64,000 nucleotides of DNA, from the NCBI RefSeq assembly GCF_000004075.3, contig NC_026658.2:24540075-24604074 (forward strand), given 5' to 3'. Shown here in pieces: positions 11,901 through 23,982 of this stretch; positions within the stretch are counted from its first letter, which is position 1; the number at the start of each line of letters is the position of its first letter. The notes below the pieces were generated by a model. The model ran no database searches, was not told where the DNA came from, and saw only the letters and a program-made list of their open reading frames with translations. The translations under genes were made by a program, and so were the position numbers. The DNA is from Cucumis sativus (lineage: Eukaryota; Streptophyta; Magnoliopsida; Cucurbitales; Cucurbitaceae).

Positions 11901-13629
11901 AGGAATTGGCAGAACCGTCTGGCTTCCATCTCAATTTTACCGAAAGGCTAACCTGTCTAATAAACTTCCTAGTTAATGACTAATTTACCCCTAATAATAT
12001 TTGCTCTAACTTCTACGCCTTCTTAAATTGCTGCCCATGTGATCAAGTAATGGCCTCCAACTTGCATCAATCCCTTTCCCAATAAAGGGCACATTTGAAT
12101 TGTGCTTGAAGTCCGCATGCAATTTCATATTAATAGAAGCCCGTACCACAATAATATTGAGGCTTCTCTGATCGATACTTTTTGATGTATATTTTCTGGC
12201 GCTTGCTTGTCCATTGAAGATCTGGGTGGGCTATCATTCTTTTCTATATAACAGAGTTATTAAATGGTACTTGTCTGTTGGTGTTCAAAAAGTAGCTTAT
12301 TGGTTTTTTTTCTCCTTTGGATTTCAGATGTTCATATGTCTGTTGGCCAGGCTCCCTGGTTTAACATGTACTCTTTCCAAAAAATGAAAAAGGCTGGAAA
12401 TTATAACTGACCTTATTTTGCTGTCTTTCAACATGTTCATACCTAACTAATATGAACTTGTACTATGAGGTGTGATCCCTCTCTCTCCATCCCGCATATT
12501 GTCAAGGAAAAAAAAGCAAAAGTAAAAAAATGGAACAAAAGTGGTATGGATTCACAAAAACTAAGTGGATGGATAGGAACTAAAAAAGAGAGATTGAAGT
12601 AGTTTGGACGGTTCAATAATCTTATTACTTCAATTTGTAGTTTTTAGTTGCATCAATCTTGGTGGACTATTTTTCATGACACTTTAGCTTCATTTTCTAG
12701 CCAAACAAAGTCATTATGTTTTTATTTTTTCGTATTTCTACCCACTTCTTATTTAAAGATGTTGTGCACAATTCGTTAGATGATAGTACAAGTTCATGTG
12801 AGGCTCTGTAGTTTATATATACTCTTTCCAAAAAGTGAAGAAAGGTTGAAAATTACAACTGACTTAGTTTTATGTTTTTTAACGTGAGCATAGCTGACTT
12901 GAACTTATACTATCAACTTCGAGGTATGAGGTTCGATTTTTCACCCCACGTCTTGTCAAATGTTGTTTTTTGTACACTTAACCTTCATCATATGGGCGAA
13001 CAAAATCACATGTTCTTTTTCTTTTCCCGATGTTTGTCCACACTACTATCTGGAGCTCTTATAAGTTATACCTTATTCAAGGAAGGGCAAGCTGGAAATG
13101 TAGTTGCTACTAATGTGGTGAAGTAACAGTTTTTGTTTCTTTTGTTCGAATAACTATTTTGAATTAGGGAGTTGTAACTTAGTAACTTCTTTTAATCAGC
13201 TATGTTCTTTTTTGATGAATTATTTATATACTATGTTTTTTAATATACTGGCAATCATTTTGTATTTTGTGTGGCTTCTTGAAAAGGTATGTGGAGAGAC
13301 AGACTGATGACCCTCTCTAACTAGTCTTTGGGATATAAGTGTGATCAAGGATTTCTATTACATTTTTAGTTTTGATATCCATAAAGCTTTACTCGTATAT
13401 CGTATTGGTTGGTAGACGTATTTGATGTTCATGTTGTTTAAGTTATTTTCTGCTATTGAAGGTTGATCGGCATCCCCAATTTCGGCAATCAAGATGCTTC
13501 TTTGTTATAAGGACCGATGGTGGATGGATTGACTTCTCATATCAAAAATGTCTTCGGGCATATATCCGAAATAAATACCCATCGTTTGCAGAGCGGTTTA
13601 TTCGCGAGCATTTCAAACGTGGTAGTTGA
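8941..13629 (+). CDS. DCL: DCL family protein, plastid (DUF3223)
   Basis: Three exons (8941-9248, 10992-11106, 13462-13629) give 196 residues with clean GT-AG sites and phases that add up. The N-terminus is Arg/Ser-rich and lacks acids, as in a transit peptide. The conserved region begins near the phrase YLRWDEPDYRKWKNQEEEIL and continues with the phrases YADGERLTLEDE, HHPHAEDKIGCG, VDRHPQFRQSRCFFV and DGGWIDFSYQKCLRAYI. This matches DEFECTIVE CHLOROPLASTS AND LEAVES, needed for chloroplast development and for plastid rRNA maturation in tomato. An in-frame upstream ATG at 8896 would add 15 residues; I chose 8941 for its MAAS start. The introns are 1743 and 2355 bases, and the second carries SINE-like copies. 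Confidence 0.9.
11242..11387 (-). mobile_element. tRNA-derived SINE with target-site duplication
   Basis: Read on the minus strand, the insert (11375 to 11254, about 122 bases) has a tRNA-like head: a box A-like TTAGTTCAACTAGCA, then AAGAGGTCCTAGGTTCAAAT with a good box B. It ends in a TA-rich tail after CTTTCCAAAAAG. It is bounded by 12-base direct repeats, GTTTATGGATAT (11242-11253) and GTTTATAGATAT (11376-11387), with one mismatch, as expected of LINE-assisted insertion. It lies in DCL intron 2, antisense to the gene. Confidence 0.75.
11856..11897. repeat. Homopolymer tract: C19-G-C5-A17
   Basis: A run of 19 C, one G, five C, then 17 A, inside DCL intron 2. The G-rich minus strand could form a G-quadruplex. 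Exact lengths of such runs are often wrong in assemblies. Confidence 0.9.
12360..12505 (+). mobile_element. Decayed SINE-like block, copy 1
   Basis: This block aligns by eye with 12818-12960. Both begin with ACTCTTTCCAAAAA and continue through similar AACTGAC, TTTTATGTT-like and GAACTT.TACTAT phrases to a CC..CATATTGTC/CCACGTCTTGTC end. The tRNA-like box B is poorly kept in this copy (GGTGTGATCC). It sits in DCL intron 2. Confidence 0.45.
12818..12960 (+). mobile_element. Decayed SINE-like block, copy 2
   Basis: The second half resembles a tRNA gene head: TAGCTGACTTG as box A and GGTTCGATTTT as box B, about 35 bases apart, followed by CACCCCACGTCTTGTC. The first half shares CTTTCCAAAAAG with the tail of the SINE at 11254-11375. 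It is related to 12360-12505 and lies in the same intron. Confidence 0.5.
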
Positions 13630-14647
13630 TGAATTTATGCTATCGTTGATGTTGAGCTGTGGTTTAAATGAATTAGTTTTAATCAAGAGAGATGTATGAA
13701 TGATAAGGGTATGTTTGGTTTGCAACTAAATTCTGTTTATGTTCTCAGACTTACCGAGCTGTAAATATGGTAGGCAACCCCAATTTTGATTTCTAAAAAC
13801 GTTTTTTTAATGTGTTATTTGTATTTAGAATCTAAATTTTGATAATTTGAAATGCACAATTATATTGAATAATGATAAAAAATATTTAGAAATACAGTAT
13901 TTTTTTTATGCTATAACCTTATTTAATTTTTTTAAAACATGTATTATGTAAATGTGATATATTAAATTAGGTTAAACTCTAGTTTTTTCTTTATTAACTA
14001 AATAAAGTTAAAACTTAAATTATAATACCTAAGTTTTAATTTATTCTAAAATAAAGGATCAAAATTTCATTTTCGTATAAATTATATAATCTATTACAAA
14101 ACAATCAATAATTATACAATTTTTCTTAAACATAAAACATGTTTAATTTTAACTAATATTTAGTAGGTGATTACAACTAATTTATATTTGTCTAAATTAG
14201 ATTTCAATTTCTAATACATGTTTAAAAACATAAAATTCAACTATGCTTTTATTTAGTCCATATTTTTTTAATTTCTGTTTTCAGGTTTTGTATCAGTCAG
14301 AGCCTAAATGAATTATGTTCATTTTGCCAATGCAGTAGATATCGTGTCCTGAACGCACTGCACAATTTTGAAGAATCTATAATAGTTGAAAACAAACCTT
14401 CACTTTATTGACTTGCAACTCTGTTATGTTTGTGGTTAAGGTTGATGGATAATCAGGTCCAAGGGCATTTATTGTATACGTTCAGATTGGGAATTTAGGA
14501 CAAGAAGATTGATAGATAATGTTTGAAAGGTCTAAACTGATTTTTTTTTAAAATCTATTTATGTAGATTTCCCACCAAGTGCTCTCCAAATCTTGCGCAT
14601 GTTTTAAGGTTCATGATGAACCAAGCATCCAAAAGTATGAGAAATAA

Positions 14648-14878
14648 TCAAACCTCAGGCGCATGAGCACTAGTTGAAGCGGTTGATAATTGCTGCTGTA
14701 ATGACAGAAACTGTGATGGATCAAAAAGATACATTTGTAAGCTTACAGAAGATGATGGCAGCGGTGGGAAAATGAAGGCATAAGGTGGCCTCATGAAGTT
14801 AGCCAATGAAAAAAATTGTAAAAAGTGGGGCTTCAACATGGGTGTAGAGATGCTTGGAAAACCAAATTTATCACCAGG
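14648..14878 (-). other. Orphan coding-like ORF or exon fragment
   Basis: A 76-codon open stretch on the minus strand has protein-like composition: a phrase FGFPSISTPMLKPHF, then FMRPPYAFIFPPLPSS, then LFDPSQFLSLQQQLS and a stop. Pro, Phe, Ser and Gln content is like the low-complexity tail of a transcription factor. I cannot place it in a family and found no neighbouring exons. It may be a 3' exon left by a duplication, a gene whose other exons I failed to see, or chance. Confidence 0.3.
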
Positions 14879-17683
14879 TTAGCTACACATATATATTATA
14901 TTTATATAAAAAGCATACAGTTGGGAGAACCTTGATTCCAGGACTATAGTAATTTCATCGGTGGTTAGATTTGGAATTGAGGTAAAGCAAAGGTGGGTCC
15001 CTATCAGAGTCAAGCTTATTATTGGAAAGGATCAAGTCAAAAGAGTGGAGCGGTCTAATGAATCACTGAGCTCTTTCAAAGGCTTTCATTTGTCAAAACG
15101 GTGGTAAAGCAGTGGTCTGGCCTCTAGGCATCTCTCTCTATCTCTCCTGCATGTGCTTGTTTAAGAAGATGGGTAATACCTTTTTCTTTATTCTCTTTTG
15201 CTTTTGCCACTGAAAGCTCGACCTATATCTGAGCTTTCATTATGTAGGCTTTTTAGAAAATGACACAAGCATTTCTGCATTAATATGCTCTTTACAAGAT
15301 GCTACCAAATATCAAAAACTGTGTATCATTCTGGATGACTTCGATCTAAGAACAACCCATTTTTCAAAAACACAGTTTTCCTTCTGCTAGATTAGTTGCT
15401 TGGGAATTACTTCAAGGGATTTCAATGCACTTAGTATGAGTTTGTTATTACACTAGTTCAGGCTTTTGTATTGAGCCTCACAAGTTACATACTAATGTTT
15501 ACAAACAACAAGACTACGGATCAATCACAAAACTTTAAGTAATAAATTGAGCTTGGGAGCATAATCTCAAAAACTCTGAGGTACATAAATCAACGATGCT
15601 ATTATTAGGATATTTGTTTTTATTTCTTATATTTAGATAATTAGGAAACAGAGGATTGAGCTCGGCAGCTTCTCTAGTGATTGAAACAAAACTCTCAATA
15701 ATAATGTCATGACAATATTATATCATTATAGATTGAGCACATCTCAAAAAGAATTTGTAAGATATATACTGTTGATAAATTGTCATCGTGACTTGAATTC
15801 ATTTTCTTTAAGTTGTTAGTTATTAAAGTTTGCTTTTTATTAATAACCAGGCCAAACTTAGAAATCATAGATCATACAGACCTAAATCTAAATTTCTATT
15901 TCTAGGAGTTGACATATGGTCTTGCATTCTTAGGTGGCTGATTATAGTCTTTGTTATTGAAATTCCTACAAGGTACAACATTGGTGTCATTAGAATCACA
16001 AATGGCAGGGGCAGTACAGCCTCCATCCGTTGCTTACACAGTTGGAAAGATTTTTTAATTGTCTTGGGTTAGAAACCCCCCAATAAGATTAGGTAGTGAA
16101 AGCATGATGATTATGGGCGTACTAATATCTGATCCAACCCGACACAACACGAAAGCCAAATTGGAAGAAGAAATATCCCATGTGGGATCCTCCAGACTTG
16201 CACTATAATCAGTAATCGCTAGCTGCATGATATGCAAACAGCTTAGCATTAGAGAAGGCTCGTGAATTATAATGAAAGCCCGTGTCTTCATAAATGTTTC
16301 CAATTATTTAGACAAGTCCAATCAGATTGAACTGTAGGGCAGTTCAATATTCATCCCCAACCTAAAATTACAACACCCCTAATCTTAACAGCCCCTTTAG
16401 AAATTACCTAATCCTTTAGCTTTTACCAACACTAATTAAAACCTGAAATTTGTCATTATTCTCTTATACTATCTATCTCTATACATCTTATTTTTATCTT
16501 AAATCAAAAATTTGTTAGGATGTACAAAGATAGATGATATCTACATGCAACCCAGTATTTTTCTATCTTTATTACACCTTTATTTATTTATTTATTTTTT
16601 TTTTTTTGTTGAGTGGGGGTTGTAAATTTTGAAGTTGAAAAAAGAATGGTGGGAAGCAAAAGGCAATAAAAGTAGTATAGTTTAACTAAGGGCAGAGGGT
16701 TTTTGAAGAGTTGGGTGTGCAGAAAACAATGGCAAAATTCCTTGTTGGGTTTCTGACCTCTGCCCTTCATTGATGCTGTCCTGTCCTACCTGCTTGCACT
16801 TCCCTTTTTGTCCGTTCACTAACCTTTTATCATCCTTTTTTTCCATTACACTGTTACAACATTTTGAGCAAATCTCCGCTGACATTACCTCTATTTAATA
16901 CCTTTAATTTAGGCTAATCACAATTCCCAAAAGTGTTCCCAGTGCCAAAAAGTAAACGCAAGGTTGTTAAGTTCCAGAATCAAGTTTGACTAATACAAAA
17001 AAAGGTTGTTTATTTCTTGAAACTGTGGCTATGAAGATTGCTAGATGTGGTGTGTGGGGAGCCTAAGATATTGTGTGCTATAAATTCTGTCAAGGGAAGC
17101 TGTCGGGTTTTAATAGCGGTCCATTCAAAATACTAACTCTTTTTGTACTCTCAACCCACAAAAGTGAAGGGAAAATAAACGAAGGACCCGTGATTTTAAA
17201 CTCCTTTTTCGATTTAGATATGCTTCGACTTAAGCAAATTTTTTTTATAAAAAAAGAAGTCTAAGCCATTTAGGCTTTAGCAAGTTTCAGCAATTTGGGA
17301 CCATCATGTGCTTAATCAAAGCTTTTTCCTTTTATAAACATTAATTAGTAACAAATAATTCGTACATACCAAATTCAATTCACTCAATTATTAATCAAAA
17401 GTCTACGTATCTACTAAGAATTACTATTCACTGTAAATTTGAGAGCTACGACCAAAATTTAAAATATGTACAAATATATTAACACAAAATAATAATAATA
17501 ATAATAAATAAATAAATTGTAAATATAGCTAGTAACTTTTGAATCTATCCATTGATGTTATTGAAAATAATATGTTGGTGTTTCTTATAAATTGGGAGGG
17601 GAATGAAAGGGTTATCTATTAGAAGGATGTTTTATGGAGGGGTGTGGGTGTGTATATGGCCCACGAGGGTATTGTACGAGTGT

Positions 17684-17689
17684 CACGTG
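17684..17689. promoter_or_regulatory. G-box upstream of cyclin D
   Basis: A palindromic CACGTG lies 168 bases before the first cyclin ATG. bHLH and bZIP factors bind this core in plants. Function here is inferred only from position. Confidence 0.35.
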
Positions 17690-17856
17690 TTGATTGATTA
17701 TATTGCATGGCCCATGATTTATGTCTGCTGATTATAAGCAGGAGAGACGCTCCCAATACAGAAGCATATGTGTTACGAATATCATCCCCCAAACCCTCCA
17801 ACTAATACACCCAAATTCTCCTATTCTTCCCATCTTTTCTACTACGAGCTGATGAA

Positions 17857-19161
17857 ATGAGAAACTACAGGATGGCCAAACCACATTGTTACCCATCTTT
17901 ATCAATTTCAACTCACCACAACACTTCCCTTCTTCTTGATTCCCTCTATTGCTTCGAAGATGAGGTTGAAGATGGCCATTCCAATTCCCAACCGAAGTTC
18001 CAACCTTTCTCAATTAATCTTAACATCAATTCCCCAAACTCTGTTTTCTTGTCCGATTGGGAAGACGATGAATTGGTCTCTCTGTTTTCAAAAGAGAACG
18101 GAAATAAGCTTCACAACACTCTCCCACATAATCCTTCTCTAGCTGCAGCTCGTTCCAAGGCTGTTCACTGGATTCTCAAGGTCAATTCTCATTACTCTTT
18201 CTCTGCACACACCGCCGTTTTGGCCGTTGATTATGTCGATAGGTTTCTTTCCACCCCACATTTTCATATTGAGAAGCCATGGATGACCCATCTCACTGCC
18301 ATTGCTTCTTTATCTCTCGCCGCTAAAGTGGAAGAAACCCAAGTCCCCCTTCTTTTAGACCTCCAGGTAAATCTTAATCCCCATCTCTTCTCTCAATTTT
18401 ATCTCGAAATTTACCTAATTGGGTTTGTCTTATTAATTTCTGCTAGGTGGAGGAAAATGAGTACTTTTTCGAAGCTAAAACCATTACAAGAATGGAAATT
18501 CTTGTTCTCTCTACACTTGTTTGGAGAATGAATCCAGTGAACCCACTTTCCTTTCTGGATTATATTGTAAGACGTCTCGGCTTCAAAGACCAACTCTGCT
18601 CTCAACTCCTCTGTAAATGTGAACGATTACTTCTCTCTGTCATTATAGGTGAGCCCCCCATGAAAGTTTGATGCAATTAATGACACACCAAATTAGATTT
18701 CTATTGTCTTTCTTAATTGTTTCTCTTAATTACCAGATTGTAGATTCGTATGTTTTCTCCCATCAGTATTAGCAACCGCTATTATTTTCCAAGTTATCAA
18801 CGACATAGAACCCCATCTCGCCACAAAATACCACAATCAGCTCATGGGTTTTCTTCAAATCGACAAGGTTTCTTTTCCCCCTCTCTTGAAATTAGCTTTG
18901 TGAAAGGAATGAACAAAAAACTCATAATGTTTTTGGGTTGCTCTGTTTTTTTTCGAATAGGATAAAATGGAGGAATGCTCACGATTCATCTTAGAAGCTT
19001 CATGGAAAGGACAGAGAAAGGAATGGAAGAATAATAAACAAAGATTTGGGTTAGTCGACATGTCATGCAGCTCAAATGGTGGGAATAGGAATGTGGACAC
19101 TATGGTATCGTCGCCGGAGACAGCATCTAAGAAGAGAAAAATTGATGAACAACATCCGTAG
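17857..19161 (+). CDS. D-type cyclin (D3-like)
   Basis: Four exons: 17857-18366, 18447-18648, 18737-18867, 18961-19161, giving 347 residues; a second in-frame ATG lies at 17872 (MAKP). Residues 30-34 are LYCFE, the LxCxE retinoblastoma-binding motif that marks D cyclins. The N-terminal cyclin box spans about 75-215 with the phrases ARSKAVHWILKV, TAVLAVDYVDRFLS and LTAIASLSLAAKVEET. The C-terminal cyclin fold follows (FLDYIVRRLGFKD; FVCFLPSVLATAIIFQVI). The C-terminal tail is Ser/Thr-rich with a basic KKRK that may aid nuclear import. D3 cyclins pair with CDKA to phosphorylate RBR and drive G1/S entry, downstream of cytokinin and sugar. Which D subgroup it belongs to would need a tree. Confidence 0.92.
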
Positions 19162-19710
19162 AGGCTGAGGGTGCAGAATTTTCAGTAGAATTAGTTGGAA
19201 ATGTTTGAGATCATTTAATTAAGGCTATAGCTATTTTGTACTTTTTTGTTTATTTGGTACACCAAAAGTGTACGTTCAATAATTAATATATAATTTCTTA
19301 TATCATCAAGTCAAATTGTCGCATTAATTGTACATTTCATTTCCCATTATTATCCAAGAAAAACGTAATAATTGATCAACAATATTAATAGAAATTTTAT
19401 TGAAACATGGATGAACAAATTTAATGGAAAGTAAAAGTTGATAAAAAGAAAAGTTGAATCACTAAGCAAAATGGATATATGCTGTCAGCAACAAAAAGCG
19501 TCATAAAGCAAATAAGCAATGCTTCCTCCCATCATTAATATTTGTTTTTTTTTTTTTCCTTTCTTATTTTTAATAATTAACCCTCTATTCTATTAATAGA
19601 ATCTGTGTTAAAATTAGCACAAATCTATTATTAGCAATAATTTGACTTAGTTGCCAAATGCCACTTATTTAGGATAGTGGTTAATTTTGTATTAATTTTG
19701 GATGCATGTG

Positions 19711-19781
19711 GGTTAGTGGAGTTGATTATAGAGCTTTTTATGGTTAGTGGAGTTGATTATAGAGGTTTTTATGGTTAGTGG
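19711..19781. repeat. 31-bp tandem repeat, about 2.3 copies
   Basis: The unit begins GGTTAGTGGAGTTGATTATA and recurs at 19711, 19742 and, in part, 19773. The two full copies differ at only one or two bases, so the duplication is recent. Confidence 0.85.
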
Positions 19782-21905
19782 TACCTCTTCTTTTTCCCTA
19801 TAATATTTCTCACATTTTATTACCCATAATTTCTTGTACAAAAATTGGACCATCAAGTAAACTATCTTTGTTTAGCATAATGAACTGAATTGTATAGAAT
19901 GTGTTACCACTCACTACTTATTAGTTATTAATATATTTTTCTTTGTGTCACTATACAAGACATGATATATCCTAGTCCTACTTTATATCATATTGTTCTT
20001 TTATAGGCTATATAAAATGAAATTGTTTTCATAAAAAAAGATCAGACAAAGGAGGGGCTTTAGGTTTGACTACACTGAAACACCTTAACTTTATTATTGT
20101 TTATAATCTTTTCTCAACTACACATACACTTCATGAAGTTTTCAATTATTAGTTCCAAATTTTCTTTTCTAATTCTTCTAATTACAACCCGTGACTAGCG
20201 GCCTTCTCATTATTTGTCAATATGTGACATCTAAACATAAAATTAATTACTTATGACATTTATTAAAATCCAATTAATTAATTAGGATAATTTAGATTTC
20301 CTTAAACTTAATTGAAGCCACTAAAAGGAAGGATGTGTAAACTATGAAAAGGGGAAGAGAACAGTGAGTGAGAGAGTGTGTGTTTGATTTGGTCAAAAAA
20401 GAAAAGAAATGAAAAGAAAAGAAGAAGAAGAAGAAGACATTGTTGGGTTGGTCAAACGTCTTTTTTTCTTTTTTTTTTTGTTTTAGAAATTCAACCCCTC
20501 GAGGAAAAGATAGACATAATTGAATTGTTCCAATAGATAACAATAACAACAAGCATTCATACCTCCACCTGATATCTATTCTTCTTTTATGGACACACAC
20601 CCTCTCTCCTTTTGATATCCTCAATGCTTTGCTTTTTGACCTACACCCAATATTAAATAAAAGCAATTAATAGAGAGGAACAAAATAAATGTTAATCATT
20701 GTAGTTTATATAAGATAATCATGAATCATAAACTGTTTTGTTACATACTTTTCTAATTATATTTTTCTAAACACACTTTTAACTAATTTATTCATTTTAA
20801 TCGAGATAAAATTACAGTTTATTTCACGTAAAGTTATTGATTACTTGCGATTTTCATCAAACCTCCATTAAACTTCTAAATGATAATTAATTTAGATTAA
20901 TGTTTTATAATTGTACTGTAATTTTAATTTTTTATCTTCAAATTAAAAAAGTTTCAATATAGAAGTTTCTTAAGGGGGTTAAAGTTATTTAATTAATGAA
21001 AAATAATTAACAAACTTTTTAACGTGATAATTGATAAATAATTTTTGTTGTTCTTGTAAAATAAAAAATACGGTTTAAATAGTATATGGTCCTTCTGTAG
21101 TTTTAACTTTCTATATTTTTAAATTTTGTTCATTTTAATTCATTTAATTTTGAAATGTTTATTTTACGAAAACGTTCGATACTAAACTTTTTAAAAATTG
21201 TCATTTTTTTCTTTCGTTCTTATTTTTGTGTTATTTTTAAAGAATAAAAACGGAACGAAGTTAAAAGTTTACTCTAAAAGAATAAAAATTTTGAAAGCCT
21301 AACAAAAATAAAATAAATAATTATGTATTTAAACATAGAATTACATGTAAATCTATTGAAATGATATCTTCCTAAATAGTAAATTAGTTATAGCAAAGTT
21401 AAAATATGGAAACAAAAACAAGTTTGTTTATCAGCATGAAACAGAGCTAGAGGTTTATCTATTAACTAAGCTGCTTTTGAATAAGGAGATATGAAAAACA
21501 TTAAAGTAGAGAGGTTCCAAAAATGATAATAAAGGTTCATGGTTAAATGTACTTTTTATTTTCAAATTAAAGTTCACAAGTGAGTAACATAGTTGAGCAA
21601 AATATATGGTATGATTTTTGAGAACATACAGCTACCTCACATTCACTGATCCCTATTCTCAAAAGCAAAAGGTAAAGTTGGTAAATGGGTTATAATTTGG
21701 GTTTTCTAAGATTTTGGTAGTACTTGTAATTCTACACAAACACATATCCATTTTAAGTTGTTGTTATGTCCATAAAAAGCCTCTTTAACTACTCTCTGCT
21801 CTGCATGCTCTGATCTCATAAAGAATGGAAATTGAAGTTTCTTCGGCTGCCAGTATATATATGGCCCTACCTTCCATTACACAGACGACTCTCTCTTCTA
21901 TATTC

Positions 21906-21908
<3 letters not shown>

Positions 21909-21941
<33 letters not shown>

Positions 21942-21945
21942 CAAC
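21909..21945. repeat. AAT/AAC trinucleotide microsatellite
   Basis: About nine ATA/AAT units followed by three AAC units. It lies in the leader-like stretch between a TATA box near 21853 and a CAGAAG repeat at 22042-22072. Confidence 0.85.
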
Positions 21946-23300
21946 AATAAAAAGAGACCCACATTCCTCGCGTGAGTCTCATAATTCAACAATAACACTC
22001 TGCCCTTCTTCTGATCCCCAGATTTTACTCTCTTAATTTCACAGCAGAAGCAGAAGCAGAAGCAGAAGAAGATGAAGAGATAGAGACCCCACGCTTTGTG
22101 TTTTTTTCTTCTCACCTTCTGTAATGTAATTCCAAAAAGTAAAAAAATAAAAAACAAAAACAGCCTTATTCTTTTCTTTTGTACTATAGAATTGTGTTGT
22201 TTTTAAAAATCGGAGTCCCATTCATGTCGGCGCAGCAGACGATAGTACGATCTGAAGTGGTCCGGTAAAAAAGTTGGGTTGTCGTTTTTTCACTCACGCT
22301 CACGGGTTTTTCTTCTTCTTCTTCTTACCTCTCTTTTCTCTTTCTTTCTTTTTTTTAAAAAAGATATTACTTGCTTTCTATCATTCCAAACTGCAAACCG
22401 ACAGAGGATAACGGGTTTCAAAATCAATGCGCGCCCCCTCTTCGACAGCGATGTATATACATCCTACTTTCTCTCCGGATCTCCTTCAGTTCTATATGGT
22501 TGGGCTTACATTAAGCCCCAACTGTAGTCTTTATGGCCTGGGTTTTATTTTTGTTATTAATATGGCCCTATGTTGTTGTATGGGCCGAATGACCCTAAAC
22601 CACACGACAAACAGGTCGACAGTATGTAAAGGAAATGGGATGGATCTTGGAAGCAGGGACAGATCACAGTGGTTAATTGTCTTACGTTGGAAAGGTTCAC
22701 AAATGTAATTGTAAGCTACAAGCATTAAGGAATAGATACGTGTTTACGTTAATATGGTTTGAGAGAGTTATCTTACAACTGGGATCTATGAGAGAGTATT
22801 AACAGAAACTCTTAGTTGGCAAGCCAATATTGGGTCTTCCTATCTTTCAAGTAATTTTGCCATTTGGTTGTATGTCCATGTTGTGGTGCATTGATTTTTA
22901 GAGCTTATGTTTGGGGTTGGTCACGCGTGCTCTCACTGGCCTCTTCTCTTATCGGGCTTAAGCAGTCATTTTGGGTCCCCAACTTTTCATTGGGTTGAAT
23001 GGGCTAAGTTTTAAATCTTTGATTTGGGCAACCTATATATTGTTATTGAAAGAAAAACCAAAAATCTCTACCAATATAATGCAAACATGATTCGTGATTT
23101 ACTATCTTACAAACAGAAAAGGTCAAAATTGGTAGGTCCCATTACAGAAATAAATATAGTTTTTGGGAAAACAATAATAAACAATCCCATAAGTTTGGCA
23201 ACTGGATGGAAGAATCTTTGGGAATGATATTAGTAGGTTGAAAGAAACAAAAGGAGAGGGATCAGAAGATATGGTATCCTTTTGGAATCTTTGAGTTTTG

Positions 23301-23331
23301 AGAGAGAGAGAGAGAGAGAGGTGTGTGTGTG
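23301..23331. repeat. GA then GT dinucleotide microsatellite
   Basis: A run of about ten GA units passes directly into five GT units. Intergenic. Confidence 0.85.
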
Positions 23332-23817
23332 ACAGACACCCTATTAGAGATATTGACGGTTACCCAATTTCACTGTGCATTCTTCTTTTCTTTTTCCTCT
23401 ATCAAATTAGCTAACACTGCTGCCTTACCAAATTATGCATACGTTGCCTCCTAATATAATCCAATCTAACACACCAACTAATTATTCACTTTTATTAATT
23501 TAAGAAATGAAATACTTTTAACAAAGTGGATGACAATGCGAACCACTCATGTTATGTGAAGTCATATGATATATTACTATTGCAATTACTGACATTTGCT
23601 AATGCATTTAAAGTTGTACGAGAATTTTGAAATTCGTTACATAAATACACCAATAATAACGTTGAAATAAATGTTCTTTTCATATATATTATGAACAAAG
23701 TTGCATAAAATGCAATCAAGGTGGTATTCATCATGGTTGAGTTTTAGTTAAATTTTTTCAAAAGATATTTCTATACGCATTTGGCGTGACTATATTTTCA
23801 AAATATATTTTCAAAAT

Positions 23818-23921
23818 AATTATGTATGGATCTTAAATACGATACAAAACTTGTATTAAAAGTTTAAAGAATTATGTATGGATCTTAAATACGATACAAA
23901 ACTTGTATTAAAAGTTCAAGA
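23818..23921. repeat. 52-bp perfect-like tandem duplication
   Basis: The unit starting AATTATGTATGGATCTTAAA occurs at 23818 and again at 23870, with about one difference near the end. It lies about 60 bases outside the left arm of the foldback element, so it may mark local repair or replication slippage there. Confidence 0.9.
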
Positions 23922-23982
23922 AGCTTGTGTAAAATAATAATGTGTTAGGTTGGAAAAAATAGAGACAATTTATTTAAATAAC

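Larger units (their letters stand above)
13630..17856. other. Spacer between DCL and cyclin D genes
   Basis: The first part is DCL 3' UTR. A coding-like but unassigned frame lies at 14648-14878 (-), listed separately. The rest is AT-rich with poly-T and TTTA repeats near 16575-16605 and AATA repeats near 17490-17515. The last 300 bases are the cyclin promoter, with a G-box CACGTG at 17684-17689. Confidence 0.4.
19162..23817. other. AT-rich spacer after cyclin D
   Basis: No gene recognised. It contains a 31-base tandem repeat (19711-19781), GA and GAA tracts near 20390-20435, an AAT microsatellite (21909-21945), and a leader-like stretch at 21850-22270 with a TATA box but no long frame. A GA/GT microsatellite sits at 23301-23331. 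A 124-codon minus frame at 20292-20666 is low-complexity and looks non-coding. Confidence 0.4.

Noticed and set aside
15205-15275. Short hairpin (GAAAGCTC...GAGCTTTC) as a possible microRNA precursor
   Set aside because: The stem is only 8 bp and no known plant microRNA sequence matches. Too short for a precursor.
20292-20666. 124-codon minus-strand frame
   Set aside because: Translation is dominated by poly-Lys and poly-Phe from A/T runs; it begins and ends in AT-rich spacer without a family match.
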